A stretch of DNA of 38,303 nucleotides from Streptomyces rugosispiralis (GCF_024505145.1 NZ_JANIAA010000061.1:1-38303); one strand, 5' to 3'. Shown: positions 24,796-32,978, counted from the stretch's first letter. Numbers and translations: made by a program. Notes: generated from the letters alone by a model not told the origin.

Positions 24796-26508
24796 TCACT
24801 TCGCCAGGCCCCAGTCCTCGAGGTTCCACCAGGGGCCCTCCACGGGGTTGATCGAGAGTGGTCCGCCGACGCGCTTGCCGGTGACCAGGACGTTCGGCAC
24901 GGCGGCCAGCGGCAGCGAGGGGACGCTGTCGGCGATGAGCTTCTCCGCCCTGTGCGACGCCTCGATCCGGGCGGTGTCGTCCAGTTCGGTGTCCACCCGC
25001 TCCAGGACCGGGTCCAGGCCCGGGACGCGGATGCGCATGAAGTTGATGCCCGACTGGTGGTTGGCGGCGCTCGGGATGGCCGTGCCGCTGAAGGTGGCGG
25101 ACAGGGTCGGGTTGGGGAAGGAGTCGGTGAGGTTCCACAGACCGAGCTGGAAGTCACCGGCGGGGGCGATCCTGCCGAAGATGTTCGCGGGCGTGGAGTT
25201 CTTGATCGTCATCCGGAACCCGGCCTTGGCGAGCTGGGACTGCAGGATCTGCTCGGTCAGTTCACGGCTCTGGTTGCCGGCCAGGGAGGTGACCGTGAAC
25301 GCGGCCTTCTTGCCGTTCTTCGTCCAGAACCCGCTCCCGTCCTTCGTCCACCCGTCCGCCTTCATCAGCCGCTCCGCCTTGGCGGCGTCGGGCTGGTAGC
25401 CGGAGAAGTCGGTGGACGCGTAGCGGGAGAGCAGCGGCGACTGGAAGCTCTGCGCCGGAGCGGTGACGCCGTACGAGCCGAACAGGCGCTTGACGATGGC
25501 CTCGCGGTCGACCGAGTAGGCGAATGCCTTGCGCACGGCGGACGAGTCGAAGGGGAACTTCGCGTTGTTGAGCCACAGCGCCTGGAGGTTGCCGGTCTGC
25601 GACTGCACCTGCATCCGGGCCGCGCCGCCCAGCGCCTTGATCTGGTCCGCCGTGGTGAGCTGCGGGGTCGGGTACAGGGCGTCGAAGGTTCCGCCGGAGA
25701 AGGCCTGGATGGCCGCCGAGGTGTCCGAGGCGAACTGGAAGGTGACCTTGTCCAGATGGGGTTTGGGGCCCCAGTAACGGTCGTTGGGGACGAGGGTGAC
25801 GGAGACGCCCTTCTTCCAGGACGCGATCTTCCAGGGCCCGCCGCTGAAGCTGTAGCCGTCCTTCATGACGGCGCCGCGGTCCTTGCCCCGGAGGAGGTGG
25901 GAGGGCAGCACCCCGTAGCCGGCGCCGAAGAGCTGCTTCCAGTTGCCGTACGGAGACCTGAGCGTGACGACGGCGGTGGTGCTGTCGGGGGTGGCGATCG
26001 ACGTGATGCGGTCGTAGCCGCTCTTGTCGAAGATCGCCTTGCTGTCGCGGACCTGGAGGGCGGTGTACTTCAGATCGGCCGAGGTGATCGGCTTCCCGTC
26101 CGACCAGACGGCCTTCGGGTTCAGCCGGTAGGTGATCCGCTGCTGCTTCCCGACCAGTTTCGTCGTCGGTTCGTATGCCATGAGGTTCGAGGGGACCGGT
26201 GTCCAGTTCTTGCCCTTGAGGCGGACGTCGAAGACCTGCGGGATGGTCTGGGCCTGCATCAGGTAGGTGCCCCAGACGGAGGCGCCGCAGGTGCCGATCC
26301 AGTCGGCGCAGTCGGGTTCCTGTTCGGCGCCTATGACGAGGCTGCCACCGCGTCTGACCGGGACGTCCGTGCCGGTGTCCGACAGTGGTGCGGCGGCCCC
26401 CGAAGTGCACGCGGTGGCGGTCAGCGCCAGGGCCGCGAGGAGGGCGCCGGCTGTCGGGAATCTGGCCGGGAACCGGCTCTGGACGGTCGCTGTGAGCGGT
26501 TGAGGCAT
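24796..26508 (-). CDS. Peptide ABC transporter substrate-binding lipoprotein (SBP family 5)
   Basis: A 570-residue extracellular binding protein (DppA/OppA family). The signal peptide ends in LTATAC with lipidated C34, and the mature protein has the family hallmarks GGSLVIGAEQEPDCADW, ITYRLNPKAVWSDGKPITSADLKYT and RKAFAYSVDREAIVKRLFG. It captures peptides for the permease encoded downstream. It is first in a six-gene minus-strand operon. ATG 26508 has a GGAAGG site about nine bases upstream; the longer frame would precede the signal peptide. Peptide specificity cannot be read from sequence. Confidence 0.92.
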   Translation of the reverse strand: MPQPLTATVQSRFPARFPTAGALLAALALTATACTSGAAAPLSDTGTDVPVRRGGSLVIGAEQEPDCADWIGTCGASVWGTYLMQAQTIPQVFDVRLKGKNWTPVPSNLMAYEPTTKLVGKQQRITYRLNPKAVWSDGKPITSADLKYTALQVRDSKAIFDKSGYDRITSIATPDSTTAVVTLRSPYGNWKQLFGAGYGVLPSHLLRGKDRGAVMKDGYSFSGGPWKIASWKKGVSVTLVPNDRYWGPKPHLDKVTFQFASDTSAAIQAFSGGTFDALYPTPQLTTADQIKALGGAARMQVQSQTGNLQALWLNNAKFPFDSSAVRKAFAYSVDREAIVKRLFGSYGVTAPAQSFQSPLLSRYASTDFSGYQPDAAKAERLMKADGWTKDGSGFWTKNGKKAAFTVTSLAGNQSRELTEQILQSQLAKAGFRMTIKNSTPANIFGRIAPAGDFQLGLWNLTDSFPNPTLSATFSGTAIPSAANHQSGINFMRIRVPGLDPVLERVDTELDDTARIEASHRAEKLIADSVPSLPLAAVPNVLVTGKRVGGPLSINPVEGPWWNLEDWGLAK

Positions 26509-26565
26509 GGCTGGAAACCTTCCGTGGCGAAGCCGTGGGCTCATCGTAGGGAGCCGTCCAGGACT

Positions 26566-26602
26566 TAGCAATGGAGATAGGCTAGTAACTATGCGTTCGC
26601 AT
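26566..26602. promoter_or_regulatory. Divergent promoter/operator of the peptide operon and tetR
   Basis: The 19-mer TAGCAATGGAGATAGGCTA (26566-26584) matches 16 of 19 bases of an element upstream of the M20 peptidase gene. It is followed by the dyad TAGT-A-ACTA (26583-26591) and the inverted repeat ATGCG-TT-CGCAT (26591-26602). The block is AT-rich relative to its surroundings and lies between the SBP (starts 26508) and tetR (starts 26682). It is the probable TetR operator. Confidence 0.6.
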
Positions 26603-26681
26603 TGCCCAGGCGTGTGGATCACGTTTCGGGGCGAGCGATAGGGTCGCGACGGCGTCCCGGAGGACGAGGGAAGGGAAGCGC

Positions 26682-27407
26682 ATGGGTGAGGCGCGTACGG
26701 GCGGCGGCAAGGGTGCCGCGGCGGGCGGGGGCCGGCGGCGGCTGGCGCGGGACACGCTCAGCAGACGCGTCATCCTGGACGCGGCGGAGAAGGTCGCCTC
26801 CCGGGACGGTCTGGAGGCGTTCACCTTCCAGGCCCTCGCCAAGGAACTCCACGCCCATCCGACCTCGCTCTACCGGCACTTCCGGGACAAGGACGAGCTG
26901 ATCCTGGAGCTCATCGACGACCTGCGGGCGCGCTCCTACGGCGGACAGCTCCAGGCCACCGACTCCTGGCGCGACGACCTGCGCACCCAGGCCCGGTACA
27001 TCCACGAGCACTATCTGCGCTATCCCGTGTTCGCCTGGCAGATGGCGGCCCGTACGACCCGCAGACCGACCGAGTTCGCCAATGTGGAGTTCGCCCTCGA
27101 CTGCCTGCACCGCGCGGGCCTCGACGACGACGAGGCGGTGATGTTCGTACGTGTCTTCGGGAACGTCATCCGCTCGCTGTCCGCCATGGAGGCCGGACTC
27201 CACGCGCTCGACCCCGACTCCCGCGACCGGGACACCCTGGCCTGGGAACTCGAGTACCGCCGCCTCCCGGCGGACACCTACCCGCGGCTCGCGGGCCTGA
27301 CGGCGCCGCTGACGGCGATCGGCGATCCCAAGATCTTCGACCACGCGATCGACATGCTGCTGGACTCGGTGGAGGCCAGAGTGCGGGAGAAGGCGGCGGA
27401 GGGGTAG
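26682..27407 (+). CDS. TetR family transcriptional regulator
   Basis: A 241-residue repressor. A basic, Gly-rich N-terminus precedes the TetR HTH (about 25-72: RRVILDAAEKVASRDGLEAFTFQALAKELHAHPTSLYRHFRDKDELILEL). The rest is an all-helical ligand-binding domain. ATG 26682 follows a GGGAAGGG site. It is divergent from the peptide operon and convergent with the M20 peptidase gene (30 bp apart), so it sits between two groups that share an upstream 19-bp element. Regulation of both by this protein, with a peptide or amino acid as inducer, is inference. Confidence 0.9.
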   Translation: MGEARTGGGKGAAAGGGRRRLARDTLSRRVILDAAEKVASRDGLEAFTFQALAKELHAHPTSLYRHFRDKDELILELIDDLRARSYGGQLQATDSWRDDLRTQARYIHEHYLRYPVFAWQMAARTTRRPTEFANVEFALDCLHRAGLDDDEAVMFVRVFGNVIRSLSAMEAGLHALDPDSRDRDTLAWELEYRRLPADTYPRLAGLTAPLTAIGDPKIFDHAIDMLLDSVEARVREKAAEG

Positions 27408-27437
27408 CCGGCCGGAAGGGACCGGCGGTTCGCGCGA

Positions 27438-28619
27438 TCAAGGCGCACGGTCGGCGAGGAGGCCGGCGATCAGGGCCGTACGGTCCCCGACGGAGGCCAG
27501 GTCCACCCACTCGTGCCGGGCGTGCGCGCCGCCGCCGTCCGGGCCGAGGCCGTCCAGGGTGGGCACGCCCAGGCTCGCGGTGATGTTGCCGTCCGAGCCG
27601 CCGCCGACGCTGGTCTCCGTGACCGGGGCGAGCCCCAGCCGCTCGGCGGCCGCGCGGGCCGAGAGCAGCAGGTCGACGGACATCCCGCGTTCCAGCGGAC
27701 CGCGGTTGACACTGCCCTGGAAGGCGAGTTCGGCGCCGGGTTCCCGGGGACGCAGCGCCCGTAGCGCCCGTTCCACCCGTTCCAGTTCAGCCCGTTCCCA
27801 GGCCCGGACGTCCACGTCCACGAACGCCTGCTCGGGGACGGTGTTGGTGGTGGTGCCGGCGCCGCCCACCGTGGGGGTGACGGTGGTTCCTCTGTCGCGG
27901 TCGGCGAGATCGCTGATCGTCAGCACCTGGTGGGCCAGTTCGACCAGCGCGTTGACGCCCTTGTGCGGTTCCAGCCCGGCGTGCGCGGCTCGGCCACGCA
28001 CATCGAGCCGGTACTGTGCCACGCCCTTGCGCGCGGTCTTGAGCGCGCCTCCCTCGCTGGGCTCCAGCACCAGGACCGCCCCGCACGCCGCCGCGGCCTT
28101 CTCGACGAGGGCGCGGGACGTGGCCGAGCCCCGCTCCTCGTCCCCGGAGACGACCATGCTCACGTGGGAGACGTCCCCGGCCGCCCCGAGCGCCTCGAAG
28201 GCGAGCGCGAGGCCCGCCTTCATGTCGAAGACGCCGGGACCGGTCGCCCGCGACCCCGTCACCGTGAACGGGTTCTCCGCCAGGGTGCCCAGTGGCCACA
28301 CGGTGTCCGCGTGCCCGAGCAGCAGCACCCGGCCGCTCCTCGGTACGGCGGGGTCGGCGCCGGGCCAGTGCAGATGCGGCACCCCGTCGCGGACGACCCG
28401 CCGGGGGCGGCCCAGCGAACTCCCCGCCCAGGCTTCGAGCAGGTCGTAGACGTCGTTCAGCCCTCGGGTCCATCCCGACGGCGTCTCGATGCCCACCAGT
28501 TGCCCCAGTCGCCGGGTGAATCGCTCGGGGGCCGTGGAGCCGGAACTGAAGGACAAGGGAGCTCCTTGTGAATCGATGACGGTCCCGTCGGCACCGGGCC
28601 GACGGGATTCCGGGACCAT
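27438..28619 (-). CDS. M20 family metallopeptidase (glutamate carboxypeptidase/CPG2-like)
   Basis: A 393-residue di-zinc peptidase resembling carboxypeptidase G2. Metal and catalytic motifs are GHADTVWP (His, Asp), GPGVFDMKAG (bridging Asp), SGDEERGS (catalytic Glu plus metal Glu) and GGAHARHEWV (last His). A dimerisation lid lies between (GRAAHAGLEPHKGVNALVEL). The family removes C-terminal Glu or other residues from peptides, folates or acyl amino acids. There is no signal peptide, so it is cytoplasmic. ATG 28619 is chosen because AGGAG lies 7 bases upstream; the ATG at 28625 is one base from that site. It fits as a terminal step in degrading peptides brought in by the neighbouring transporter. 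Confidence 0.9.
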   Translation of the reverse strand: MVPESRRPGADGTVIDSQGAPLSFSSGSTAPERFTRRLGQLVGIETPSGWTRGLNDVYDLLEAWAGSSLGRPRRVVRDGVPHLHWPGADPAVPRSGRVLLLGHADTVWPLGTLAENPFTVTGSRATGPGVFDMKAGLALAFEALGAAGDVSHVSMVVSGDEERGSATSRALVEKAAAACGAVLVLEPSEGGALKTARKGVAQYRLDVRGRAAHAGLEPHKGVNALVELAHQVLTISDLADRDRGTTVTPTVGGAGTTTNTVPEQAFVDVDVRAWERAELERVERALRALRPREPGAELAFQGSVNRGPLERGMSVDLLLSARAAAERLGLAPVTETSVGGGSDGNITASLGVPTLDGLGPDGGGAHARHEWVDLASVGDRTALIAGLLADRAP

Positions 28620-28628
28620 CACCATGCT

Positions 28629-28661
28629 CCTAGTCTAGGAGATAGTCAATCTCCGTTGCTA
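28629..28661 (-). promoter_or_regulatory. Operator/promoter of the M20 peptidase gene
   Basis: On the minus strand, TAGCAACGGAGATTGACTA (28661-28643) repeats the 19-bp element found before the peptide operon. Overlapping it are a perfect dyad GGAGAT-AGTCA-ATCTCC (28638-28654) and CCTAG-T-CTAGG (28629-28639), which reaches the SD site. A TATAGC -10-like hexamer (28663-28658) overlaps the start of the element. A repressor bound here would block both polymerase and the initiation region. Confidence 0.6.
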
Positions 28662-28690
28662 TACGGGAGCCGCGCCATGACACATGACGA

Positions 28691-28718
28691 GACGGCCCCC
28701 GCCGAAGCGGGGGCCGTC
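28691..28718. terminator. Strong hairpin terminator
   Basis: A 12-bp perfect stem GACGGCCCCCGC (28691-28702) with GCGGGGGCCGTC (28707-28718) and a CGAA tetraloop. It isolates the M20 promoter from leftward transcription of the DUF4232 gene. Confidence 0.75.
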
Positions 28719-28723
28719 CGGGG

Positions 28724-28827
28724 CAGGTAGCCGGGGGGAGGCGGCTACCTGTCCGGCTGGGTGGCTCGGGGTCGAGCGGTCACCGGAGCGGAAGGGCGGG
28801 GGCGGTCACCGGATGAGGCCGGTGACC
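28724..28827. terminator. Two further hairpins 3' of the DUF4232 gene
   Basis: The first stem is CAGGTAGCCG (28724-28733) with CGGCTACCTG (28742-28751), 10 bp and an 8-base loop. The second is GGTCACCGG (28804-28812) with CCGGTGACC (28819-28827), 9 bp and a 6-base loop. The GGTCACC heptamer also recurs nearby in single copies. Together with the 28691 hairpin they form three consecutive stem-loops after one gene. Confidence 0.6.
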
Positions 28828-28837
28828 GGATGGGCGG

Positions 28838-29533
28838 TCACCAGATCAGGGCGTCGGAGGCGTCGCTCTGCCAGTAGCCGACCTCCGCCCCGCGGCCGAC
28901 CTCCACCGAGTCGCCCGGGAGGTCGACGGTGCGGCGGTAGTCGGCGCCGGGGAGGGAGACGGTCAGCCCGGTGGCCTTACGGCCGTCGGCCGGGCCGTCC
29001 GCCGCGGAGGTGGTCAGTCCCGCGTAGCCGCTCTCGCCCGGGGCCAGCGTGACGACCGACTGGGGCCGGGTGTCCGCGGCCTCCGGCAGGGCCGGGTCCG
29101 CGTCGTCGAACCGCACCGCCGGGAAGCCGGTGAGACGGCAGGCCGCGCCGGACTGGTTGGTGATCTCCAGCAGGAGGTGATTGGCCGGGCGGGGGACGGA
29201 GGTGACGCGCACCGACATCGTGTCGAGGCGGCAGGCCCCGGCCGTCCCCTCGGCGGCGCTGTCGGCCCGCAGACCGCCCTGGGCCCCGGCGTCGGCCCCG
29301 CCGCCCGTCGGCGTGTCCCGCCCGGCGCGCCGGGCGCCGTCCTGGAGGCCGTCCTCATGGGCGGCCGGGACGGCCGGGGCGACGCTCTCCGCCGCGCCGG
29401 CCGTCCGCACGCCCGACGCGTCGGCGGTGCCGCACGCCGCGAGGGTGATGCCCGCGGCGACGACCGTCAGTCCGGCAGCGACCGAGCGCAGGGTGCCGGC
29501 GCGGTGGGCGAGGCGAGCGGTGGTGAGCGGCAT
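28838..29533 (-). CDS. DUF4232 lipoprotein
   Basis: A 231-residue predicted lipoprotein. The signal peptide ends in the lipobox LAAC with C34. A Gly/Ala-rich spacer (about 35-95) leads to a DUF4232-like beta domain (CRLDTMSVRV, LEITNQSGAACRLTGFPAVRF, VTLAPGESGYAGL). Cysteines in CRLDT and AACRL could pair. The function of this domain is unknown; it is common on the actinobacterial surface. ATG 29533 has a GGGGAG site. The gene lies downstream of a SARP regulator, and repeats resembling SARP sites precede it, so it may be a target. Confidence 0.85.
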   Translation of the reverse strand: MPLTTARLAHRAGTLRSVAAGLTVVAAGITLAACGTADASGVRTAGAAESVAPAVPAAHEDGLQDGARRAGRDTPTGGGADAGAQGGLRADSAAEGTAGACRLDTMSVRVTSVPRPANHLLLEITNQSGAACRLTGFPAVRFDDADPALPEAADTRPQSVVTLAPGESGYAGLTTSAADGPADGRKATGLTVSLPGADYRRTVDLPGDSVEVGRGAEVGYWQSDASDALIW

Positions 29534-29552
29534 GGCGGGTCTCCCCTCAGCG

Positions 29553-29649
29553 GGCGTTAGGGCGTTCTCCGGTACGGCTCAAGCCTGTCCGGACCGGCTG
29601 CCGTTCGGCTGGTGAACGGCTGCCGCCCGCTAACGCCTCGCTAACGCCC
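29553..29649 (-). promoter_or_regulatory. Direct-repeat array resembling SARP binding sites upstream of the DUF4232 gene
   Basis: On the plus strand CGCTAACGCCT (29628-29638) is followed at once by CGCTAACGCCC (29639-29649), an 11-bp tandem repeat with one change. On the minus strand this reads GGCGTTAGCG every 11 bp. The same octamer in the opposite orientation, GGCGTTAG, occurs at 29553-29560 and is followed by GGCGTTCT (29561-29568). An 11-bp spaced direct repeat is the arrangement bound by OmpR-type SARP domains. No convincing -35/-10 pair could be fixed. Confidence 0.6.
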
Positions 29650-29665
29650 CGCTGTTCGCCGCCGC

Positions 29666-31675
29666 TCAGCCCCCTTGTGACGGCCCGCCAGGGGATCCGC
29701 CAGGCGCTCCGCCAGGGGGTCCCCCGGCGGCTCCGCCGGGCGCCTCGCCCGGGGCGTCGCGGTCGCTGCCGTCGCCCTGGGCGAAGAGCTTCACCAGATC
29801 GCTCATCACGTAACGGTTGGTGGCCTCCTCGTCCAGCAGGTGCATCTCCGCCAGCCGCTCCAGGGAGTCCTGGATCAGCTCGGGGTCCGCGCCCGACAGC
29901 GCGGCCGCCTCCGCGGTGTTGACTTCCCGCGCGAAACCGGCGCCCAGGGCCCGCAGCAGCTGTGCGTCGTCCGCCGAGAGCCGGGCCACCGAGTTGCGCA
30001 GCGCGGCGGCCACTCCGGTGTCCTCCGCCGACAGCAGCGCGAGCCGGCGGCGCTCGTCGCGCAGCGCGGTCGCCAGCCGGGCCAGCCGCCAGCGGGGCCG
30101 GGCCATCAGCTGGGCGGAGGCGGCGCGCAGCGCCAGCGGCAGCCCGTCGCACAGCGCCACCAGCTCCCGCGCGGCCTCCGGGTCCTCGGCGACCCGGGCG
30201 GGCCCCAGCAGCGCGCCCAGCAGGCCCACCCCGTCCTCGGGGCCGAGGGCGTGCAGCCGCACCGGGCGGGCGGCGTCGGTGGCGATCAGCCCGTCCAGCC
30301 TGCTGCGGCTGGTGACCAGCGTGGCGCAGTGGGGGCCGCCGGGCAGCAGCGGACGCACCTGGGCGGAGCTGCCCGCGTTGTCCAGCACCACCAGCAGCCT
30401 GCGGCGGGCGGCCAGCGAGCGGTACAGCGCGGCCGCGGCCTCGGGCGAGGTGGGGATCTGCTCGGCCGGGGTGCCGAGCGCCAGCAGGAACTCGCGCAGC
30501 ACCTCGGCGGGCAGCACCGCCTCGCCGCCGCTGAAGCCGCGCAGATCCGCGAAGAGCCGTCCGTCGGGGAAGGCGGCGGCGTGGGCATGGCCCCAGTGGA
30601 CCGCAAGACCGGTCTTGCCGACCCCGGCGGGCCCGGTGAGCAGCCCGATGCCGCCCGCCTGGGGGTAGCCGCCGGAGCCGTCCGCGGCACCGCCCTGGGC
30701 CGGTTCCGCGGTGCCCAGGGTCAGCCGGGTCAGCTCGGCCAGCTCCGCGACCCGGCCGTGGAAGCCCGCCGGGGGCCGGGGGAGCAGCTCGGGCACGGGC
30801 GCCGAGGCGGCCGCGGACAGCGGATGGTGCGGGGTGGCCGCCGCCGGTTGCGCGCCCGGCTGTCCCGAGGCGCCCGGCTGCTGCCCGGCGGCCTCGGCGC
30901 CGCCCCGCGGCCCGTCCGCCGCGGGGGCGGCCCGCAGGATCTCCTGGTACGCGGCGCTCAGCCGCTGGCCCGGGTCGACCCCCAGGTCGTCGTCGAGCAA
31001 CTGCCGGGTGCGGTGGAACCAGGCGATCGCGTCGGACTGCCGCCCGGAGCGGTACAGCGCCAGCATCAGGGCGGCGATCAGCCCCTCGCGCAGCGGATTG
31101 GCGACGGCGGCGGGGTGCAGGGCGCGCACCGCCTGCTCGTACTCGCCCAGGCCCTCGTGGGCCCGCGCCAGGGCCTCCACGGCGCTCAGCCGCCGCTCCT
31201 CCAGGGCGTGCGCGGCCGCCGCGAACGGCGGGCTGGCCACGGTCCCGGTGAGCGCCGGGCCGCGCCACAGGCCGAGCGCCTGCCGGAGCAGCTGGACGGC
31301 CTCGCCGGGGGCGGACTCCGGGCTGGCCTGGGCGGTCAGCTGGTCGAAGCGCTGGGTGTCGATCAGGGATTCGGGGATGCGCAGCAGATAGGCGGAGCTG
31401 TGGGTGGCCAGCTCGACGCCGTGGTCCTCGGCGCCGCCCTCGGCCAGGGCCGCGCGGAGCCGGGAGACATGGCCCTGGATGACGGTCCGGGCGTGGGCGG
31501 GCGGCTCGTCCTCCCACAGGCTGGATATCAACTGCTCCACGGACACCGTCGCGTTGGGCCGCAGCAGCAGCATCGCCAGCACGCTGCGGCGTTTGGCGGG
31601 CCCCAACGGAAGCTCGACGGGTGCTGCTTGCGGGCCCGCGGTGACGGTCACCGGACCCAGCAGGGAGAAGTCCAA
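29666..31675 (-). CDS. AfsR/SARP family regulator with NB-ARC domain, no TPR region
   Basis: A 669-residue regulator. An OmpR-like winged helix opens the protein (MDFSLLGPVTVTAG, KRRSVLAMLLLRPNATVSVEQLISSLW). The bacterial transcriptional activation domain follows (SESLIDTQRFDQL-like segment to LGVDPGQRLSAAYQEIL). Then comes an NB-ARC ATPase with P-loop GPAGVGKTG (K354) and LLVVLDNAG, and a winged-helix region (LLRALGAGFAREVNTAEAAAL). The C-terminal TPR region of AfsR is missing; the protein ends in a PGGAPGGSPGGP tail. The TTG start at 31675, one base after the M18 stop with GGGGG six bases upstream, is preferred because the SARP fold begins there. Translation is coupled to the aminopeptidase gene. 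Confidence 0.87.
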   Translation of the reverse strand: MDFSLLGPVTVTAGPQAAPVELPLGPAKRRSVLAMLLLRPNATVSVEQLISSLWEDEPPAHARTVIQGHVSRLRAALAEGGAEDHGVELATHSSAYLLRIPESLIDTQRFDQLTAQASPESAPGEAVQLLRQALGLWRGPALTGTVASPPFAAAAHALEERRLSAVEALARAHEGLGEYEQAVRALHPAAVANPLREGLIAALMLALYRSGRQSDAIAWFHRTRQLLDDDLGVDPGQRLSAAYQEILRAAPAADGPRGGAEAAGQQPGASGQPGAQPAAATPHHPLSAAASAPVPELLPRPPAGFHGRVAELAELTRLTLGTAEPAQGGAADGSGGYPQAGGIGLLTGPAGVGKTGLAVHWGHAHAAAFPDGRLFADLRGFSGGEAVLPAEVLREFLLALGTPAEQIPTSPEAAAALYRSLAARRRLLVVLDNAGSSAQVRPLLPGGPHCATLVTSRSRLDGLIATDAARPVRLHALGPEDGVGLLGALLGPARVAEDPEAARELVALCDGLPLALRAASAQLMARPRWRLARLATALRDERRRLALLSAEDTGVAAALRNSVARLSADDAQLLRALGAGFAREVNTAEAAALSGADPELIQDSLERLAEMHLLDEEATNRYVMSDLVKLFAQGDGSDRDAPGEAPGGAAGGPPGGAPGGSPGGPSQGG

Positions 31676-31676
31676 C

Positions 31677-32966
31677 TCAAGCCCCCAGAAAGGCGTGCAG
31701 TGCCTTGGCCAGCAGCCGCGGGTCCTGTGCTCCGCACAGCTCCCGGGCCGAGTGCATGGACAGGATCGCGATACCGATGTCGACGGTGGCGATGCCGTGC
31801 CGGGCGGCGGTGATCGGGCCGATCGTGGTGCCGCACGGCATCGAGTTGTGGGAGACGAAGCTCTGCCAGGGGACGCCGGCGCGCTCGCAGGCGGCGGCGA
31901 AGACGGCTCTCCCGGCGCCGTCGGTGGCATATCTCTGGTTGACGTTCACCTTCAGGATCGGGCCGCCGTTGGGCCGCGGGTGGTGGCCCGGCTCATGGCG
32001 CTCCGCGTAGTTGGGGTGGACCGCGTGGCCGGTGTCGGAGGACAGGCAGACGGTGCCCGCGAAGGCCCGCGCCCGCTCCTCGTACCCCCCGCCGCGGGCG
32101 AAGACCGAGCGCTCCAGCACCGTGCCGAGCAGCGGGCCGTCGGCGCCGGTGTCGGACTGGCTGCCGTTCTCCTCGTGGTCGAAGGCGGCCAGCACGGGGA
32201 TGTACGTCAGCTCCTGCTGCGCGGCGGCGATGAGCGCGGCCGTACCGGCGTGCACGGAGACGAGGTTGTCCATCCGCGGCCCGGCGACCAGCTCGCGGTC
32301 CCGGCCGAGGTAGGCGGGCGGCTCGACGCTGTGGGTCATCAGGTCCCAGCCGGCGATCTCCTCGGCCGCGACCCCGGTCTCCTCGGCGACGAAGCGCATC
32401 AGGTCGCCCTCCTCGACGCCGCCGAGCCCCCAGATGGGCGTCATATGGCGCTGCTTGTCGAGTTTGAGGCCCTCGGTGTTGACCGATCTGTCGAGGTGCA
32501 CGGCGAGCTGGGGCACGCGCATCAACGGCCGGTCGACGGTGACGAGATGGTCGGAGCCGTCTCTGAGGGTGATCCGGCCGGAGAGCCCGAGGTCGCGGTC
32601 GAGCCAGGTGTTGAGCAGCGCCCCGCCGTAGATCTCGACGGCGATCTGCCGCCAGCCGTGCGCACCGGTGTCGGGAATGGGTTTCACCCGCAAATTGGGA
32701 GAGTCGGTGTGAGCGCCCACAATCCGGTACGGAGTGGCGGCCTCCGCCCCCTCGGGGACGTACCAGGCGATGATCGCGCCACCGCGCAGCACGAACCGTC
32801 CACCGGCCGTCCCGTCCCAGGGCGCGGTCTCCTCGATCCGGCGGAACCCGGCCTTCTCCAGCCGCTCCGCGGCGCTCGCCACGGCGTGGTACGGCGAGGG
32901 GCTGGCGCGGAGGAAGGACATCAGGTCATCGGTGTGGCCGCGGTCGATGCCGGGTTGTGCGCTCAT
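31677..32966 (-). CDS. M18 family aminopeptidase (aspartyl aminopeptidase type)
   Basis: A 429-residue cytoplasmic di-zinc aminopeptidase. Metal-site motifs are VGAHTDSPN (His, Asp), AGPRMDNL (Asp), FDHEENGSQS (Glu pair), SSDTGHAVHPN and the final SMHSARE (His). M18 enzymes remove N-terminal Asp or Glu, or other residues, and form large tetrahedral complexes. Its stop is one base from the TTG start of the SARP gene, an unusual pairing of a housekeeping peptidase with a pathway regulator. ATG 32966 has no SD and lies seven bases after a TATGCT hexamer, so the message is likely leaderless. Confidence 0.92.
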   Translation of the reverse strand: MSAQPGIDRGHTDDLMSFLRASPSPYHAVASAAERLEKAGFRRIEETAPWDGTAGGRFVLRGGAIIAWYVPEGAEAATPYRIVGAHTDSPNLRVKPIPDTGAHGWRQIAVEIYGGALLNTWLDRDLGLSGRITLRDGSDHLVTVDRPLMRVPQLAVHLDRSVNTEGLKLDKQRHMTPIWGLGGVEEGDLMRFVAEETGVAAEEIAGWDLMTHSVEPPAYLGRDRELVAGPRMDNLVSVHAGTAALIAAAQQELTYIPVLAAFDHEENGSQSDTGADGPLLGTVLERSVFARGGGYEERARAFAGTVCLSSDTGHAVHPNYAERHEPGHHPRPNGGPILKVNVNQRYATDGAGRAVFAAACERAGVPWQSFVSHNSMPCGTTIGPITAARHGIATVDIGIAILSMHSARELCGAQDPRLLAKALHAFLGA

Positions 32967-32972
32967 GTGCTC

Positions 32973-32978
32973 AGCATA
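32973..32978 (-). promoter_or_regulatory. -10-like hexamer for a leaderless M18-SARP transcript
   Basis: TATGCT on the minus strand, with the ATG start 7 bases beyond it. No clear -35 was found. Confidence 0.4.

Noticed and set aside
24796..26508. Siderophore or nickel-specific transporter
   Set aside because: Family 5 binding proteins cover peptides, nickel and others, but linkage to three peptidase-related genes favours peptides; no metal-specific residues were seen.
24478..26568. Plus-strand 696-residue open frame
   Set aside because: Antisense to the binding-protein and DppB genes, which have strong family motifs; its residues (Gly/Arg/Val/Asp-rich) are typical of GC-rich shadow frames.
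29840..31813. Plus-strand 657-residue open frame
   Set aside because: Antisense to the SARP gene and low complexity.
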